A stretch of 64,000 nt of DNA from Paenibacillus periandrae (GTDB taxonomy: Bacteria; Bacillota; Bacilli; Paenibacillales; NBRC-103111). A program made the position numbers and the translations under genes. Where the stretch lies: contig NZ_JAJNMU010000022.1 of assembly GCF_022458865.1 (NCBI RefSeq), positions 124,001-188,000 on the forward strand. Direction: 5' to 3'. Every line of letters starts with the position of its first letter. Within the stretch, counting starts at the first letter, position 1. This document shows, piece after piece, positions 24,978-34,345 of this stretch. The notes beneath the pieces are model-generated. The model worked only from the letters and a program-made list of their open reading frames with translations, ran no database searches and was not told where the DNA came from.

Positions 24978-26216
24978 ATGGCTAAACAAAAAATAGTTCT
25001 CGCCTATTCAGGCGGTTTGGATACTTCGGTTATTTTAAAATGGTTAAAAGAAACGTATGATGCTGAAATTATCGCTTTTACAGCAGATATCGGGCAAAAG
25101 GATGAGTTGGACGGTCTGGAAGAAAAGGCGCTTGCGACAGGTGCATCCAAAATTTATATCGATGACCTTCGCGATGAATTTGCCAAAGACTTCATTTATC
25201 CAATGTTCCAGGCTGGCGCCTTGTATGAAGGCCAATACTTGCTTGGAACAAGCATTGCGCGTCCCCTGATCGCCAAGCGGATGGTCGAAATCGCCCGTCA
25301 AGAAGGCGCTACAGCGATTGCCCACGGTGCAACAGGCAAAGGTAATGACCAGGTGCGCTTCGAGCTTACAGCGGCAGCCCTGGCGCCTGAGCTTGAGGTT
25401 ATTGCCCCATGGCGTCTGGATTCGTTCCGTGAAACGTTCCCGGGCCGTGCGGAAATGATTGCATACGCCGAAAAACATAACATTCCGGTAACGGCTTCGG
25501 CCTCCAAGCCTTATTCCACTGACCGTAACCTGCTGCATATCAGCTTTGAGAGCGGTATGCTGGAGGATCCTTGGTTTGATCCAAGCGCAACCTCGAACAA
25601 AGACATGTTCGTTTTGAGCGTTGACCCTGAGGATGCGCCGGATCAGGCAGAATACGTAGAATTGAATTTCGAAAAGGGTAACTGTGTAGGGGTTAATGGC
25701 GATCTGATGACTCCGCTGCACGTAATGGAGTATTTGAATGAATTGGGCGGCAAGCATGGAGTGGGCCGTGTCGATATGGTAGAAAACCGTTTTGTAGGAA
25801 TGAAGAGCCGCGGCGTGTATGAAACACCGGGTGGCACGATCCTGTTCACTGCACATCGCAAGATGGAGTCGCTGACGATGGACCGTGAGGTTATGAGCCT
25901 GCGTGATTCGTTAATTTCCCGCTATAGCATACTTGTATATAACGGCTTCTGGTTTGCGCCGGAGCGGTTGGCCGTTCAGGCTTTAGTGGATGAGAGCCAG
26001 AAGAATGTAACAGGTACGGTACGCTTGAAGCTGTACAAAGGCAATGTCATCGGAGCGGGCGTGCAAAGCCCTGTGAGCTTGTACAACCCGAACATTGCAA
26101 CGATGGAAGCTGATCCGACTCAGGCTTATAATCAAGGTGATGCGACTGGCTTTATTCGTTTGAACGCTTTACGCTTGAAGGTTTCCTCCGGCGTGGAGCA
26201 AAATGCGAAGTCGTAA
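24978..26216 (+). CDS. argG: Argininosuccinate synthase
   Basis: 412 residues. ATP-dependent ligation of citrulline and aspartate. N-type ATP pyrophosphatase loop VLAYSGGLDTSVILKWL at residues 7-23; AHGATGKGNDQVRFEL and SRGVYETPGGTIL are conserved substrate-site segments. ATG 24978 preceded by AAAGGAG (13-base spacing, slightly long); upstream in-frame Met codons give no conserved sequence. The spacer 24912-24977 is AT-rich, with no clear terminator. Confidence 0.97.
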   Translation: MAKQKIVLAYSGGLDTSVILKWLKETYDAEIIAFTADIGQKDELDGLEEKALATGASKIYIDDLRDEFAKDFIYPMFQAGALYEGQYLLGTSIARPLIAKRMVEIARQEGATAIAHGATGKGNDQVRFELTAAALAPELEVIAPWRLDSFRETFPGRAEMIAYAEKHNIPVTASASKPYSTDRNLLHISFESGMLEDPWFDPSATSNKDMFVLSVDPEDAPDQAEYVELNFEKGNCVGVNGDLMTPLHVMEYLNELGGKHGVGRVDMVENRFVGMKSRGVYETPGGTILFTAHRKMESLTMDREVMSLRDSLISRYSILVYNGFWFAPERLAVQALVDESQKNVTGTVRLKLYKGNVIGAGVQSPVSLYNPNIATMEADPTQAYNQGDATGFIRLNALRLKVSSGVEQNAKS

Positions 26217-26394
26217 GTAACCGGAACAAGGGAAGTAAAATCCGAGTTGTGAGCAAATAGAAGGCATAGGCTTTTCTGAGCTGTCGCATAAGCAGCTTGG
26301 GAAAGCCTTGCATTGTGTATAAGAGACCCAAGATGGGAATCAACTATGAACACACGGCTTTCATGCAGAAAGCTGTAAGAGAGGGGCTGTAACG

Positions 26395-27810
26395 GTGTCA
26401 AAGCTGTGGGGTGGACGTTTTACGAAAAAAACCGATCAATTGGTAGAGGAATATACAGCTTCCATTTTGTTCGATAAAGAGCTGGCCGAGGAAGATATAC
26501 AGGGCAGCTTGGCGCATGTGACTATGCTTGGAACCTGCGGAATTGTTCCTTTGGAGGATGTAGACAAGATCAAAAACGGCTTGCTCAAGGTACAAAGCAA
26601 GATCCGTCAAGGGGAAATCGAGTTCACGGTAGGCGACGAGGATATTCATATGAATATCGAGAAAGCGCTGATCGAGGAAGTTGGTCCCGTAGGCGGGAAG
26701 CTGCACACCGGACGCAGTCGTAACGATCAGGTCGCAACCGATATGCATTTGTATTTGCGTAAGCGCGTTGTTGAGTTTGTCGGGCTGTTGAACAAATTAC
26801 AAGAGGCGCTTCTCGGACAAGCCAGTCAAAACCTGGATACGATTGTGCCGGGGTATACACATTTGCAGCGTGCCCAACCGATTCTGTTTGCTCACCATCT
26901 GATGGCTTATGTGTCGATGTTCCAACGTGATATTGAGCGCCTGCAGGATAGCTACAAACGGATTAATGTGCTGCCGCTTGGTGCTGGTGCATTGGCGGGA
27001 ACAACCTTTCCGATCGATCGTCATTTTGTAGCGCAGCAGCTAGGCTTTGACGGTGTGTACGAAAATTCACTGGATGCGGTGAGTGATCGTGATTTTATTA
27101 TTGAATTTTTGTCGAATGCTTCAATGATCATGATGCATTTGTCACGTTTATCAGAGGAAATGATTCTGTGGTCGTCTACAGAGTTCCGTTTTGTCGAGCT
27201 GGACGATGCGTTCTGTACGGGCAGCAGTATCATGCCTCAGAAGAAAAATCCGGATGTTCCCGAGCTGGTTCGCGGCAAAACAGGCCGTGTGTACGGTAAT
27301 TTGTTTGGTCTGCTTACGGTGCTGAAATCATTGCCGCTGGCTTATAACAAGGATATGCAGGAAGACAAGGAAGGTATGTTCGACACAGTACGGACACTGC
27401 AGGGAGCGCTTCAATTGTACGCTCCAATGGTTAGCACAATGAAGGTCAACAAGGATCGGATGCGTCAAGCGGTCAATCAGGACTTCTCAAATGCGACCGA
27501 TATTGCTGATTATCTTGTGAATAAAGGTCTGCCTTTCCGTCAAGCGCATGAAGTGATTGGCAAAACAGTGCTTTATTGCATCCAGAACGGGAAGTTTTTA
27601 CTCGACTTGAAGATTGAGGAATACCATCAATTTTCCGAGCTGTTCGAATCCGATATTTATGCAGTACTGCAGCCAGAGCAAGTCGTGAATGCACGTAATG
27701 TGTATGGTGGAACGGCAACCGGACAAGTCAGTGCTGCCATTAGCCGCGCTGAGGCTGTGAAGCTGCAGACGGATGAGTGGTTCGAGCAATTTTATAATAA
27801 AAGCAAGTAG
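26395..27810 (+). CDS. argH: Argininosuccinate lyase
   Basis: 471 residues, fumarase/aspartase superfamily. Cleaves argininosuccinate to arginine and fumarate. Signature GSSIMPQKKNPDVPELVRGK with the catalytic serine loop, TGRSRNDQVATDMHLYLR and YTHLQRAQPILFAHHLMAY. GTG start with GAGAGGGG upstream. Last gene of the arg cluster, followed by a strong terminator. The 178-bp gap to argG includes a small GCTTTC/GAAAGC hairpin near the SD, not obviously regulatory. Confidence 0.97.
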   Translation: MSKLWGGRFTKKTDQLVEEYTASILFDKELAEEDIQGSLAHVTMLGTCGIVPLEDVDKIKNGLLKVQSKIRQGEIEFTVGDEDIHMNIEKALIEEVGPVGGKLHTGRSRNDQVATDMHLYLRKRVVEFVGLLNKLQEALLGQASQNLDTIVPGYTHLQRAQPILFAHHLMAYVSMFQRDIERLQDSYKRINVLPLGAGALAGTTFPIDRHFVAQQLGFDGVYENSLDAVSDRDFIIEFLSNASMIMMHLSRLSEEMILWSSTEFRFVELDDAFCTGSSIMPQKKNPDVPELVRGKTGRVYGNLFGLLTVLKSLPLAYNKDMQEDKEGMFDTVRTLQGALQLYAPMVSTMKVNKDRMRQAVNQDFSNATDIADYLVNKGLPFRQAHEVIGKTVLYCIQNGKFLLDLKIEEYHQFSELFESDIYAVLQPEQVVNARNVYGGTATGQVSAAISRAEAVKLQTDEWFEQFYNKSK

Positions 27811-27853
27811 CTTTTTCAATTCACGAGTAATGGCTATCAAAAGCTTAACATAG

Positions 27854-27900
27854 CTCCAGTCCGGCAGTGTCTCCATAACTGCCCGGATTGGAGTTTTTTT
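27854..27900 (+). terminator. Terminator of the arg cluster
   Basis: CTCCAGTCCGGCAGT (27854-27868) pairs with ACTGCCCGGATTGGAG (27878-27893) with one bulge, then seven T. Confidence 0.92.
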
Positions 27901-27926
27901 CTGAGCCATAAAGGCCTAACTTTCTT

Positions 27927-29408
27927 TTATCTGTACACAGGTCCCTTAATCCCATCCTCGACCAAGGGTGCCTCATAAGGCTTGGCGGGTTGAAGCTTGG
28001 GATCAGGCTGACCCGAGGGAGTGGTCGGGTATACCGCGATAATCGTCGGCTGTGCGGCATAAGTATCCAGCGATATACGCTCCTGGGAAATGATCCGGTC
28101 TGCTTGTTTCTTATAGCGTATAGTATCCACCACATAACCTGGTTTACCTTCACTAATAAGCTGCTTCTTGCCAGGTGATAAAGTAGGATTAGCCACATAG
28201 CGGATTTCGGGCTGAAGCGTGCGAATCGTATGGGATTCGATGGCATATGTCGTATCGATGGGAATTTGACCGAATAATTTAACTGTCATTTGCCAATCAT
28301 CTACCGCCGTACGGATGAGCAGGTACTTGTCAGTGCTATTGCGAAATTGAAAATTAATGTGCCCAGCTGCAAAGGTCGCATCTTGTCCGAGTGCTACATA
28401 GCTGACAGGCAAGGAATGATGGCGTCTTTCGACAATCGTAAGCCCAGCACGAAGCACAGCGTTGTAAAGGGTGGAGGACACCTGGCAGATACCGCCGCCA
28501 ATACCGGGGACGAGCTTGCCGTTAACGATAACAGGAGCCTCCTGAAAGCCGAATCGAGCCTCGGTCTGTGCTATATAGGTTGCATAATCAAAGGTATCTC
28601 CTGGTTTCATCAGCAGGTCATGGATCGTAGATGCCGTCGAGCGAACGTTATGCAGGCGGCCCTCGCTGGTTTGCATAAGTGGTGTTGAGAACTCGCTGAT
28701 TTTGCGGTCCACCCCTTGAGCCTGGAGAATGGGGAGCGTGAGGTCTGGCTTTTGAGTCACAAAGGGGAGAGCAATATTGACGGATACTACTTGTTCTTCG
28801 GAGTGTGGAGATATCTCATTCCTAGTCCCCAGTGGACGAATTTCCTTTTGCAACTGCTGAAGCAATGCTGCCTCGTCTACTCGGTTTACTGGCCTTTCAG
28901 GGATATAGCTGATCTCATCAGTAGGTCCCACGATGCGCTGAGCAGGGCTTGGCTGTTGTTCATACAGAGTAGGCAATTGCTGGATAAGAGCTCCATGAAG
29001 GACAGCGGGATCAAATTCATAGTGGAGTGACTGATGCCGTTCACGCAGCTGCCAACGGGATACTGCACGAGTCCAGGGTGAGCCCATACGCAGCTGAACC
29101 AATGGAGCAAGTGCATCTTCTACGGACACACGAAGGCCCAACTGCTCCATTGTAGCAGTGAAGGCAGGCAGCTTCATATCGGGCAGCTTGTTGACCAAGC
29201 TAACAGGCTGCTGCTGCACAAGCTGTGTGTGTGCGGTAAGCTGCTGCTCGAATTCCGTGTACGTAATCCCGCCCACATGCCATTCATCTATTGTATAGCC
29301 TGCGGGCATTCGATTCTGCAGTCCATACAGAGCAATTCCCACACAAGCGACAGCAGCTATCATCAACATATAAGCCAACATACGTATATATGGGTACCGG
29401 TATTTCAC
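27927..29408 (-). CDS. VanW family protein with G5 domain (YoaR-like)
   Basis: About 493 residues, membrane-anchored and extracytoplasmic. One N-terminal transmembrane segment (MLAYMLMIAAVACVGIALYG), a peptidoglycan-binding-4-like region (about 40-250), a VanW domain (about 255-400; HNVRSTASTIHDLLMKPG, VPGIGGGICQVSSTLYNA, LPVSYVALGQDATF) and a C-terminal G5 domain. VanW function is unknown even in the vancomycin cluster. An in-frame GTG at 29420 exists but abuts the AGGGAG; GTG 29408 has it about 10 bases upstream. Convergent with argH and divergent from ftsE; not evidence of glycopeptide resistance. Confidence 0.88.
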   Translation of the reverse strand: MKYRYPYIRMLAYMLMIAAVACVGIALYGLQNRMPAGYTIDEWHVGGITYTEFEQQLTAHTQLVQQQPVSLVNKLPDMKLPAFTATMEQLGLRVSVEDALAPLVQLRMGSPWTRAVSRWQLRERHQSLHYEFDPAVLHGALIQQLPTLYEQQPSPAQRIVGPTDEISYIPERPVNRVDEAALLQQLQKEIRPLGTRNEISPHSEEQVVSVNIALPFVTQKPDLTLPILQAQGVDRKISEFSTPLMQTSEGRLHNVRSTASTIHDLLMKPGDTFDYATYIAQTEARFGFQEAPVIVNGKLVPGIGGGICQVSSTLYNAVLRAGLTIVERRHHSLPVSYVALGQDATFAAGHINFQFRNSTDKYLLIRTAVDDWQMTVKLFGQIPIDTTYAIESHTIRTLQPEIRYVANPTLSPGKKQLISEGKPGYVVDTIRYKKQADRIISQERISLDTYAAQPTIIAVYPTTPSGQPDPKLQPAKPYEAPLVEDGIKGPVYR

Positions 29409-29711
29409 GATAGGATGCACTCCCTTTTTTGAAAGTACCTTGTCCGTTCAAGGGGTTCTGCTCGTACATTTGATGTATATGCGATCCTCTTGGGGAACTT
29501 GACTAGTTCTCTATTCCAGCAAGAAAACTGAAAAAATGCTGAAAATCATTTCCATACGAAGGAATTTGGCTGTTAGTGTCGAAACCATATAAGCTAGCGA
29601 GGTTAATCGGCGTGATGATTCGAACAGGATGGCTATCGTTTACTCAGGTAGCGGGTGCGTATAAGCAAATGTATACGTTCTTATCTACTTAAACAATCAG
29701 GATGTGATACC

Positions 29712-30398
29712 GTGATAGAAATGCAAGATGTGTGGAAAACGTACGCAGACGGCAGTCAAGCATTGAAAGGGATCACCGTCAAAGTAAATCGCAACGAATT
29801 TCTGTATGTCGTTGGACCGTCCGGCGCAGGGAAATCGACATTTATGAAATTGATTTATAGAGAAGAACGGCCAACCAAGGGGAGTATTTTCGTAAACGGT
29901 TTTAATCTGGAGAAGCTTAAGCAGCGCAAAATACCCTACGTGAGGCGCAATATCGGCGTGATTTTCCAGGATTACCGACTGCTGCCCAAGCTGACCGCCT
30001 ATGAGAATATCGCATTTGCGATGGAGGTTATCGAGGCGCCGAAGAAGATCATCAAGAAGCGTGTGCTTGAGGTTCTGGAATTGGTCAAGCTGCGGGATAA
30101 GGCGAGCTCACTGCCCACACAGATGTCTGGTGGCGAGCAGCAGCGGATCGCGATTGCCCGGGCTATCGTGAACAACCCGACAGTTATTATTGCGGATGAG
30201 CCGACAGGTAACCTGGATCCCGATACGTCGTGGGGCATTATGAAGCTAATGGAAGAAATTAATTTTCGCGGTACGACCATCATTATGGCAACCCATAATA
30301 AAGAAATTGTGAATACGATGCGTAAACGTGTGCTTGCGATTGAAGATGGTCAAATTGCCCGCGATCAGGTCAGGGGTGAATACGGCTATGAGGATTAG
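29712..30398 (+). CDS. ftsE: Cell division ABC ATPase FtsE
   Basis: 228 residues. ABC ATPase that with FtsX controls peptidoglycan hydrolases. Walker A VGPSGAGKSTFMKLIYREE, Q-loop FQDYRLLPKLTAYEN, signature MSGGEQQRIAIARAI, Walker B VIIADEPTGNLDP. GTG 29712 gives the usual MIEMQDVWKTY start and has AGGATG upstream. It overlaps ftsX by 11 bp. The 303-base stretch upstream (29409-29711) holds no gene and only weak promoter candidates. Confidence 0.96.
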   Translation: MIEMQDVWKTYADGSQALKGITVKVNRNEFLYVVGPSGAGKSTFMKLIYREERPTKGSIFVNGFNLEKLKQRKIPYVRRNIGVIFQDYRLLPKLTAYENIAFAMEVIEAPKKIIKKRVLEVLELVKLRDKASSLPTQMSGGEQQRIAIARAIVNNPTVIIADEPTGNLDPDTSWGIMKLMEEINFRGTTIIMATHNKEIVNTMRKRVLAIEDGQIARDQVRGEYGYED

Positions 30399-31305
30399 CA
30401 CAGGGTTCCGCCATATTCGCGAGGGCGGTAAAAATGTGATCCGCAATGGCTGGATGTCATTTGCCTCGATCAGCTCGATTTCAATTTCATTGTTTATTCT
30501 CGGCGTCTTTTTGCTGCTGACCTTGAATGTCAACTATTTGGCAGAGCAGATTGAATCACAGGTTGAAATTCGTGTGTATCTCGATGTGGAAATTCCTAAA
30601 GATCAAATACAGCCTCTGCAAAATGAAATCAGTGCGATTCCTCAGGTCGACAAGGTGAAATTTGTGTCTAAAGAAGAAGGCATTGTATATTTACGCGAAA
30701 AGCTTGGTGAAAGCGGTAAACAGCTGCTGGAAGGCTTTGAGGGTGAGAACAATCCGCTGAACGACTCGTTTACCGTCGAGGTTCTGGCACCGCGCGAGGT
30801 GGCGAATGTAGCCCAAAAGATTACAGAAATCAATAATAAAAAGCCGACTAAACCGATATATCGTGTCAGCTACGGGCAAGGAACGGTAGAAACGATGTTC
30901 AAGGTCACGAAAATTGTTCGTTATGTAGGTCTTGCTATGGTTGCGGGACTGGCGCTTACGGCGATGTTCCTGATCGCGAATACAATTAAGCTGACGATTA
31001 TCGCGCGGCGGCGTGAAATAGCTATTATGAAGCTGGTGGGAGCCACCAACTCCTTTATTCGCTGGCCATTTTTTATAGAGGGTGCACTGCTTGGCGTGGT
31101 GGGCTCTGTCATACCGGTTGGTGTCCTGCTGTACGGCTATTGGCAAATGATGGAGTCGACTCAATTGGATTTAAATTTACTGATGATTAAGCTGCTGCCG
31201 TTTCAACAGATTTACTTGACGATGTCGTGCTTATTGCTCGGGATCGGAATCTTGATAGGTATTTGGGGAAGTACGCTGTCCGTTCGCAAATTTTTACGGG
31301 TCTAA
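30388..31305 (+). CDS. ftsX: Cell division membrane protein FtsX
   Basis: 305 residues. Short cytoplasmic N-terminus, first transmembrane segment (SISLFILGVFLLLTLNVNYL), an extracellular loop of about 130 residues (VEIRVYLDVEIPKDQIQPL), then three transmembrane helices, giving the four-TM FtsX topology. The extracellular loop relays FtsE ATPase activity to a coiled-coil hydrolase. ATG 30388 has AGGGGTGAA upstream and lies within the ftsE end. The likely hydrolase partner is the next gene. Confidence 0.95.
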   Translation: MRISTGFRHIREGGKNVIRNGWMSFASISSISISLFILGVFLLLTLNVNYLAEQIESQVEIRVYLDVEIPKDQIQPLQNEISAIPQVDKVKFVSKEEGIVYLREKLGESGKQLLEGFEGENNPLNDSFTVEVLAPREVANVAQKITEINNKKPTKPIYRVSYGQGTVETMFKVTKIVRYVGLAMVAGLALTAMFLIANTIKLTIIARRREIAIMKLVGATNSFIRWPFFIEGALLGVVGSVIPVGVLLYGYWQMMESTQLDLNLLMIKLLPFQQIYLTMSCLLLGIGILIGIWGSTLSVRKFLRV

Positions 31306-31369
31306 ACCGGTTGCTGGTAATTGCTTAATGTCCATACCCGACTAGTCTATTTATGGGGGGAACCGCAGT

Positions 31370-32650
31370 TTGAAGAAGAATGTGTTAGCTTTCATCATAT
31401 CAGCAGGATTGATTAGTACAGTAATCGTGCCTCAGTTTGCTGGAGCTGCTAGCTCTGCTACTCAACGAATCGAGCAGGAGCTTAACCAGCTAAGAAAAGG
31501 ACTTGCTGATAATCAGAAAAAGGCCGCTGAGTCAAAATCCACAATTGATAAACTCGCGCAGGAGAAGCAGGCTGTTACTAAGGATCTGAACACGCTGCTA
31601 GCGGAGATTGTGACGGCCAATCTGAAGCTGAATGATCTGAATAATCAAATTAGTGAGGGCAAGGAAAAGCTGGCTATTAACGGCAAAGAGCTGGAAGAGG
31701 TTGAGGAACGCATTGATTCTCGGGACAAGCTGTTGAAGTCTCGTCTCCGTTTGATGTATATGAACGGTGTGGTTTCGTATGCAGATGTATTGCTGAGCTC
31801 TACGAGCTTCGGTGATTTTCTGGATCGTTTTAATGCTCTAAATGCTATAGTGAATCAAGATAAGCATATATTGGAGGACAATCGCAAGGATAGAACGGAG
31901 AAAGAGGGCAAAGAAAAGCAGATTAAGCAGGAGCTGAGTCAGGTTGGGGATTTGTATACCCAGCAGGCTGCTCACAAATCCGATCTGGATAATAAAGAGA
32001 AAGAAAAGCAGGTCATGATCGCCAGCCTCTCGCAAAAGGAAAAGGAAGAGAAACATACACTCGAGGATATTAGTGAGGATTCGGAAAAAAAGCTGGTTGA
32101 AGAAGCACGCAAGCAGTCGGCGCTGGCTGAAGCCAGACGTAAAGATGCTGAGGCTGCTGCGGCAGCCGCGGCGGCTAAAGCCAAAGCAAAGGCAGGCAAT
32201 AGCGCCACCCCTGGCAACAGCACAACTCCAGCTCCGGCAGCACCATTCACAGGAGGTAAATTCGCCTATCCATTAGCTAAGGTGGCTCCAATGACCTCCG
32301 ATTTTGGCTATCGCTCCGATCCCTTTAATGGGAAGAAAACGATGCATAAGGGCATCGACCTCGGAGCCCCCAACGGAACGAGCATTTTGGCTGCTGGCGA
32401 TGGTGTCGTGATTGTTGCTTCCTGGTGGAGCGGATACGGTAATACAGTTATCATTGATCATGGTAATGGTTATTGGACATTGTATGGACATATCCGTAAC
32501 GGGGGTACGGTTGTGGAGAAGGGAGATAACGTCAAACGAGGCCAAAAGGTAGCTGAGGTGGGGTCAACCGGGGAATCAACGGGCAATCATCTTCACTTTG
32601 AGGTTCGTATTAACGAGGATCCTGTAGACCCTAAGCCATATCTTCGCTAA
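31370..32650 (+). CDS. Coiled-coil M23 peptidoglycan hydrolase, probable FtsEX effector
   Basis: 426 residues, secreted. Signal peptide 1-26 (cut near FAGAASS), a long heptad-rich coiled coil (about 27-240), an Ala/Lys/Pro linker, and a LytM/M23 metalloendopeptidase domain (about 295-426). Zinc ligands are visible: H and D in KTMHKGIDLG and the final HxH in HLHFEVR. The EnvC/PcsB/CwlO-like architecture next to ftsEX argues that FtsX activates it at the septum or side wall. TTG start with GGGGGG about 9 bases upstream. Confidence 0.93.
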   Translation: MKKNVLAFIISAGLISTVIVPQFAGAASSATQRIEQELNQLRKGLADNQKKAAESKSTIDKLAQEKQAVTKDLNTLLAEIVTANLKLNDLNNQISEGKEKLAINGKELEEVEERIDSRDKLLKSRLRLMYMNGVVSYADVLLSSTSFGDFLDRFNALNAIVNQDKHILEDNRKDRTEKEGKEKQIKQELSQVGDLYTQQAAHKSDLDNKEKEKQVMIASLSQKEKEEKHTLEDISEDSEKKLVEEARKQSALAEARRKDAEAAAAAAAAKAKAKAGNSATPGNSTTPAPAAPFTGGKFAYPLAKVAPMTSDFGYRSDPFNGKKTMHKGIDLGAPNGTSILAAGDGVVIVASWWSGYGNTVIIDHGNGYWTLYGHIRNGGTVVEKGDNVKRGQKVAEVGSTGESTGNHLHFEVRINEDPVDPKPYLR

Positions 32651-32737
32651 ACCGCTGTTAATAATTTCTAGAGGCTTGTCATACAATACAAAGACGAGTC
32701 CAATAAAGGTAGTCATAAAGGCGGTGTATTTATAAGT

Positions 32738-34189
32738 ATGAACTTCAAGGGACGTACGGTTATATTATTTGTTTTGCTGGCCATGTTCGCCAGCAGCATC
32801 ATGACGCTCATGATCGTGAACCCTTCGACATTGGCGGCAGGTTTGAAGGGTGGGGCCGTAGGCTCCACAGTGGCGTCTGGACTAAGCACGAAAGACATGA
32901 ATAAGCTGTCGACTACCTACAAGCTGATCGAAGGCAAGTTTTTGTCCCAGGTTGATCATGATAAGGTTATGACAGGTGCGATCAATGGCATGCTTTCCTC
33001 GTTAGAGGACCCTTTCACGGTCTATATGGATCAAAAGGAAGCCAAGCAATTCGATGAGAGCATCACTTCGTCCTTTCAGGGGATTGGCGCGGAGGTATCC
33101 TCCGAGGAGGGCAAGGTCACGATCGTTTCTCCAATCAAGGGCTCGCCTGCGGAAAAGGCGGGATTGCATGCCAATGATGTCATTTTATCGGTCAATGGAG
33201 AGAAGCTGGATGGCTTAACGCTAAATCAGGCGATTATGAAAATCCGCGGACCCAAGGGCACACAAGCCAAGCTGGAAATTGTACGTTCCGGCTCTTCAGA
33301 CCCGATTCAAATGACGGTTGTGCGGGATGATATCGACGTTGAAACGGTGTATGCGGAGATGCTTCCGAACAATATCGGTAAAATTGAAATTCGTCAGTTT
33401 TCCAGCAATACATCCAAAAGGTTCAAGGATGAACTTGCAGGACTTGAAGCCAAAGGGATGAAAGGCTTGGTTATTGATGTACGGAACGACCCGGGTGGTC
33501 TGTTATCGGCAGTTGTTGAAATTGTCGAGCCGTTTGTACCGAAGGGGAAACCCATTGTGAAGATTGAGAACCGCAAGGGTGAGCAGGAGGACACCACCTC
33601 CCAGGGAGCAGGCAAAAATTATCCCGTGACGGTACTGATCAATAAAGGCAGTGCCAGCGCATCGGAAATATTAGCGGGAGCCCTGCATGATTCCTCCGGC
33701 AGCAAGCTGATAGGGGAAACCACATATGGTAAAGGTACCGTGCAGGTTACGTTTGAAAAAGAGATGGGCGATGGCAGCAATATCAAAATGACGGTATATA
33801 AATGGCTCACACCAAATGGTACCTGGATTCATAAAAAAGGGATCGCGCCTGATATTGCCATTGATCAGCCTGCTTATTTTAAAGTAGCTCCGTTAACGAA
33901 GAAGACAACTCTGGTGCAGGATTCGAGCAGTGAAGATGTTAAAAATCTGCAGACGATGCTAAAGGGACTTGGCTTGAATCCGGAACGTGCGGACGGTTAT
34001 TTTAGTGAAAAAACAGCGCTGGCGGTCAAAGCCTTCCAGCGGATGCAAAATCTACCGATTACCGGAGAAGTCGATACCGAAACGGCAACACGTCTGGAGA
34101 AGATGATTTTGGCAGAAATTAAAGATCCCAAAAATGATCTGCAGCTCAAGGCGGCAACGCAGCATTTGCAGTCCATTATGCCGAAGTAA
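32738..34189 (+). CDS. ctpB: Carboxyl-terminal processing protease (S41) with PG-binding domain
   Basis: 483 residues, extracytoplasmic. N-terminal membrane anchor or signal (VILFVLLAMFASSIMTLMIV), PDZ domain (about 95-180; SPIKGSPAEKAGLHANDVIL), S41 protease core (about 200-375) with catalytic Ser in NKGSASASEILAGAL and Lys in ETTYGKGTVQ, then a PG_binding_1 domain (about 395-455; VKNLQTMLKGLGLNPERADG). B. subtilis CtpB cleaves SpoIVFA to release pro-sigma-K processing. Same genomic place as yvjB/ctpB (after ftsEX), though an extra paralogue elsewhere would weaken the orthology. Confidence 0.92.
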   Translation: MNFKGRTVILFVLLAMFASSIMTLMIVNPSTLAAGLKGGAVGSTVASGLSTKDMNKLSTTYKLIEGKFLSQVDHDKVMTGAINGMLSSLEDPFTVYMDQKEAKQFDESITSSFQGIGAEVSSEEGKVTIVSPIKGSPAEKAGLHANDVILSVNGEKLDGLTLNQAIMKIRGPKGTQAKLEIVRSGSSDPIQMTVVRDDIDVETVYAEMLPNNIGKIEIRQFSSNTSKRFKDELAGLEAKGMKGLVIDVRNDPGGLLSAVVEIVEPFVPKGKPIVKIENRKGEQEDTTSQGAGKNYPVTVLINKGSASASEILAGALHDSSGSKLIGETTYGKGTVQVTFEKEMGDGSNIKMTVYKWLTPNGTWIHKKGIAPDIAIDQPAYFKVAPLTKKTTLVQDSSSEDVKNLQTMLKGLGLNPERADGYFSEKTALAVKAFQRMQNLPITGEVDTETATRLEKMILAEIKDPKNDLQLKAATQHLQSIMPK

Positions 34190-34290
34190 CCGTATAAATG
34201 TAACAGCTGCAGAAATCTTGAGTGATTGAGACATAAGGTTTATATAAAGTGGTGGGCAGGAATCGTGCTGCTCAGCGTCGAATCATAGTG

Positions 34291-34324
34291 AGGAGGGTGG
34301 ATACGTCCGCCTTCCTATTTTATT
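34291..34324 (+). terminator. Terminator after ctpB
   Basis: AGGAGGGTGGA pairs with TCCGCCTTCCT around TACG (two G-U or mismatch positions), followed by ATTTTATT. It also lies just before the next gene, so some attenuation is possible. Confidence 0.65.
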
Positions 34325-34345
34325 GTTGCAGAGGGAGCTTTCCAC

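Noticed and set aside
25044..25856. 270-codon open frame on the - strand inside argG
   Set aside because: Shadow of a highly conserved coding strand with biased codons; no recognisable protein.
27927..29408. VanW gene as vancomycin resistance
   Set aside because: No vanA/H/X/R/S genes; VanW-G5 proteins are common in Firmicutes without resistance.
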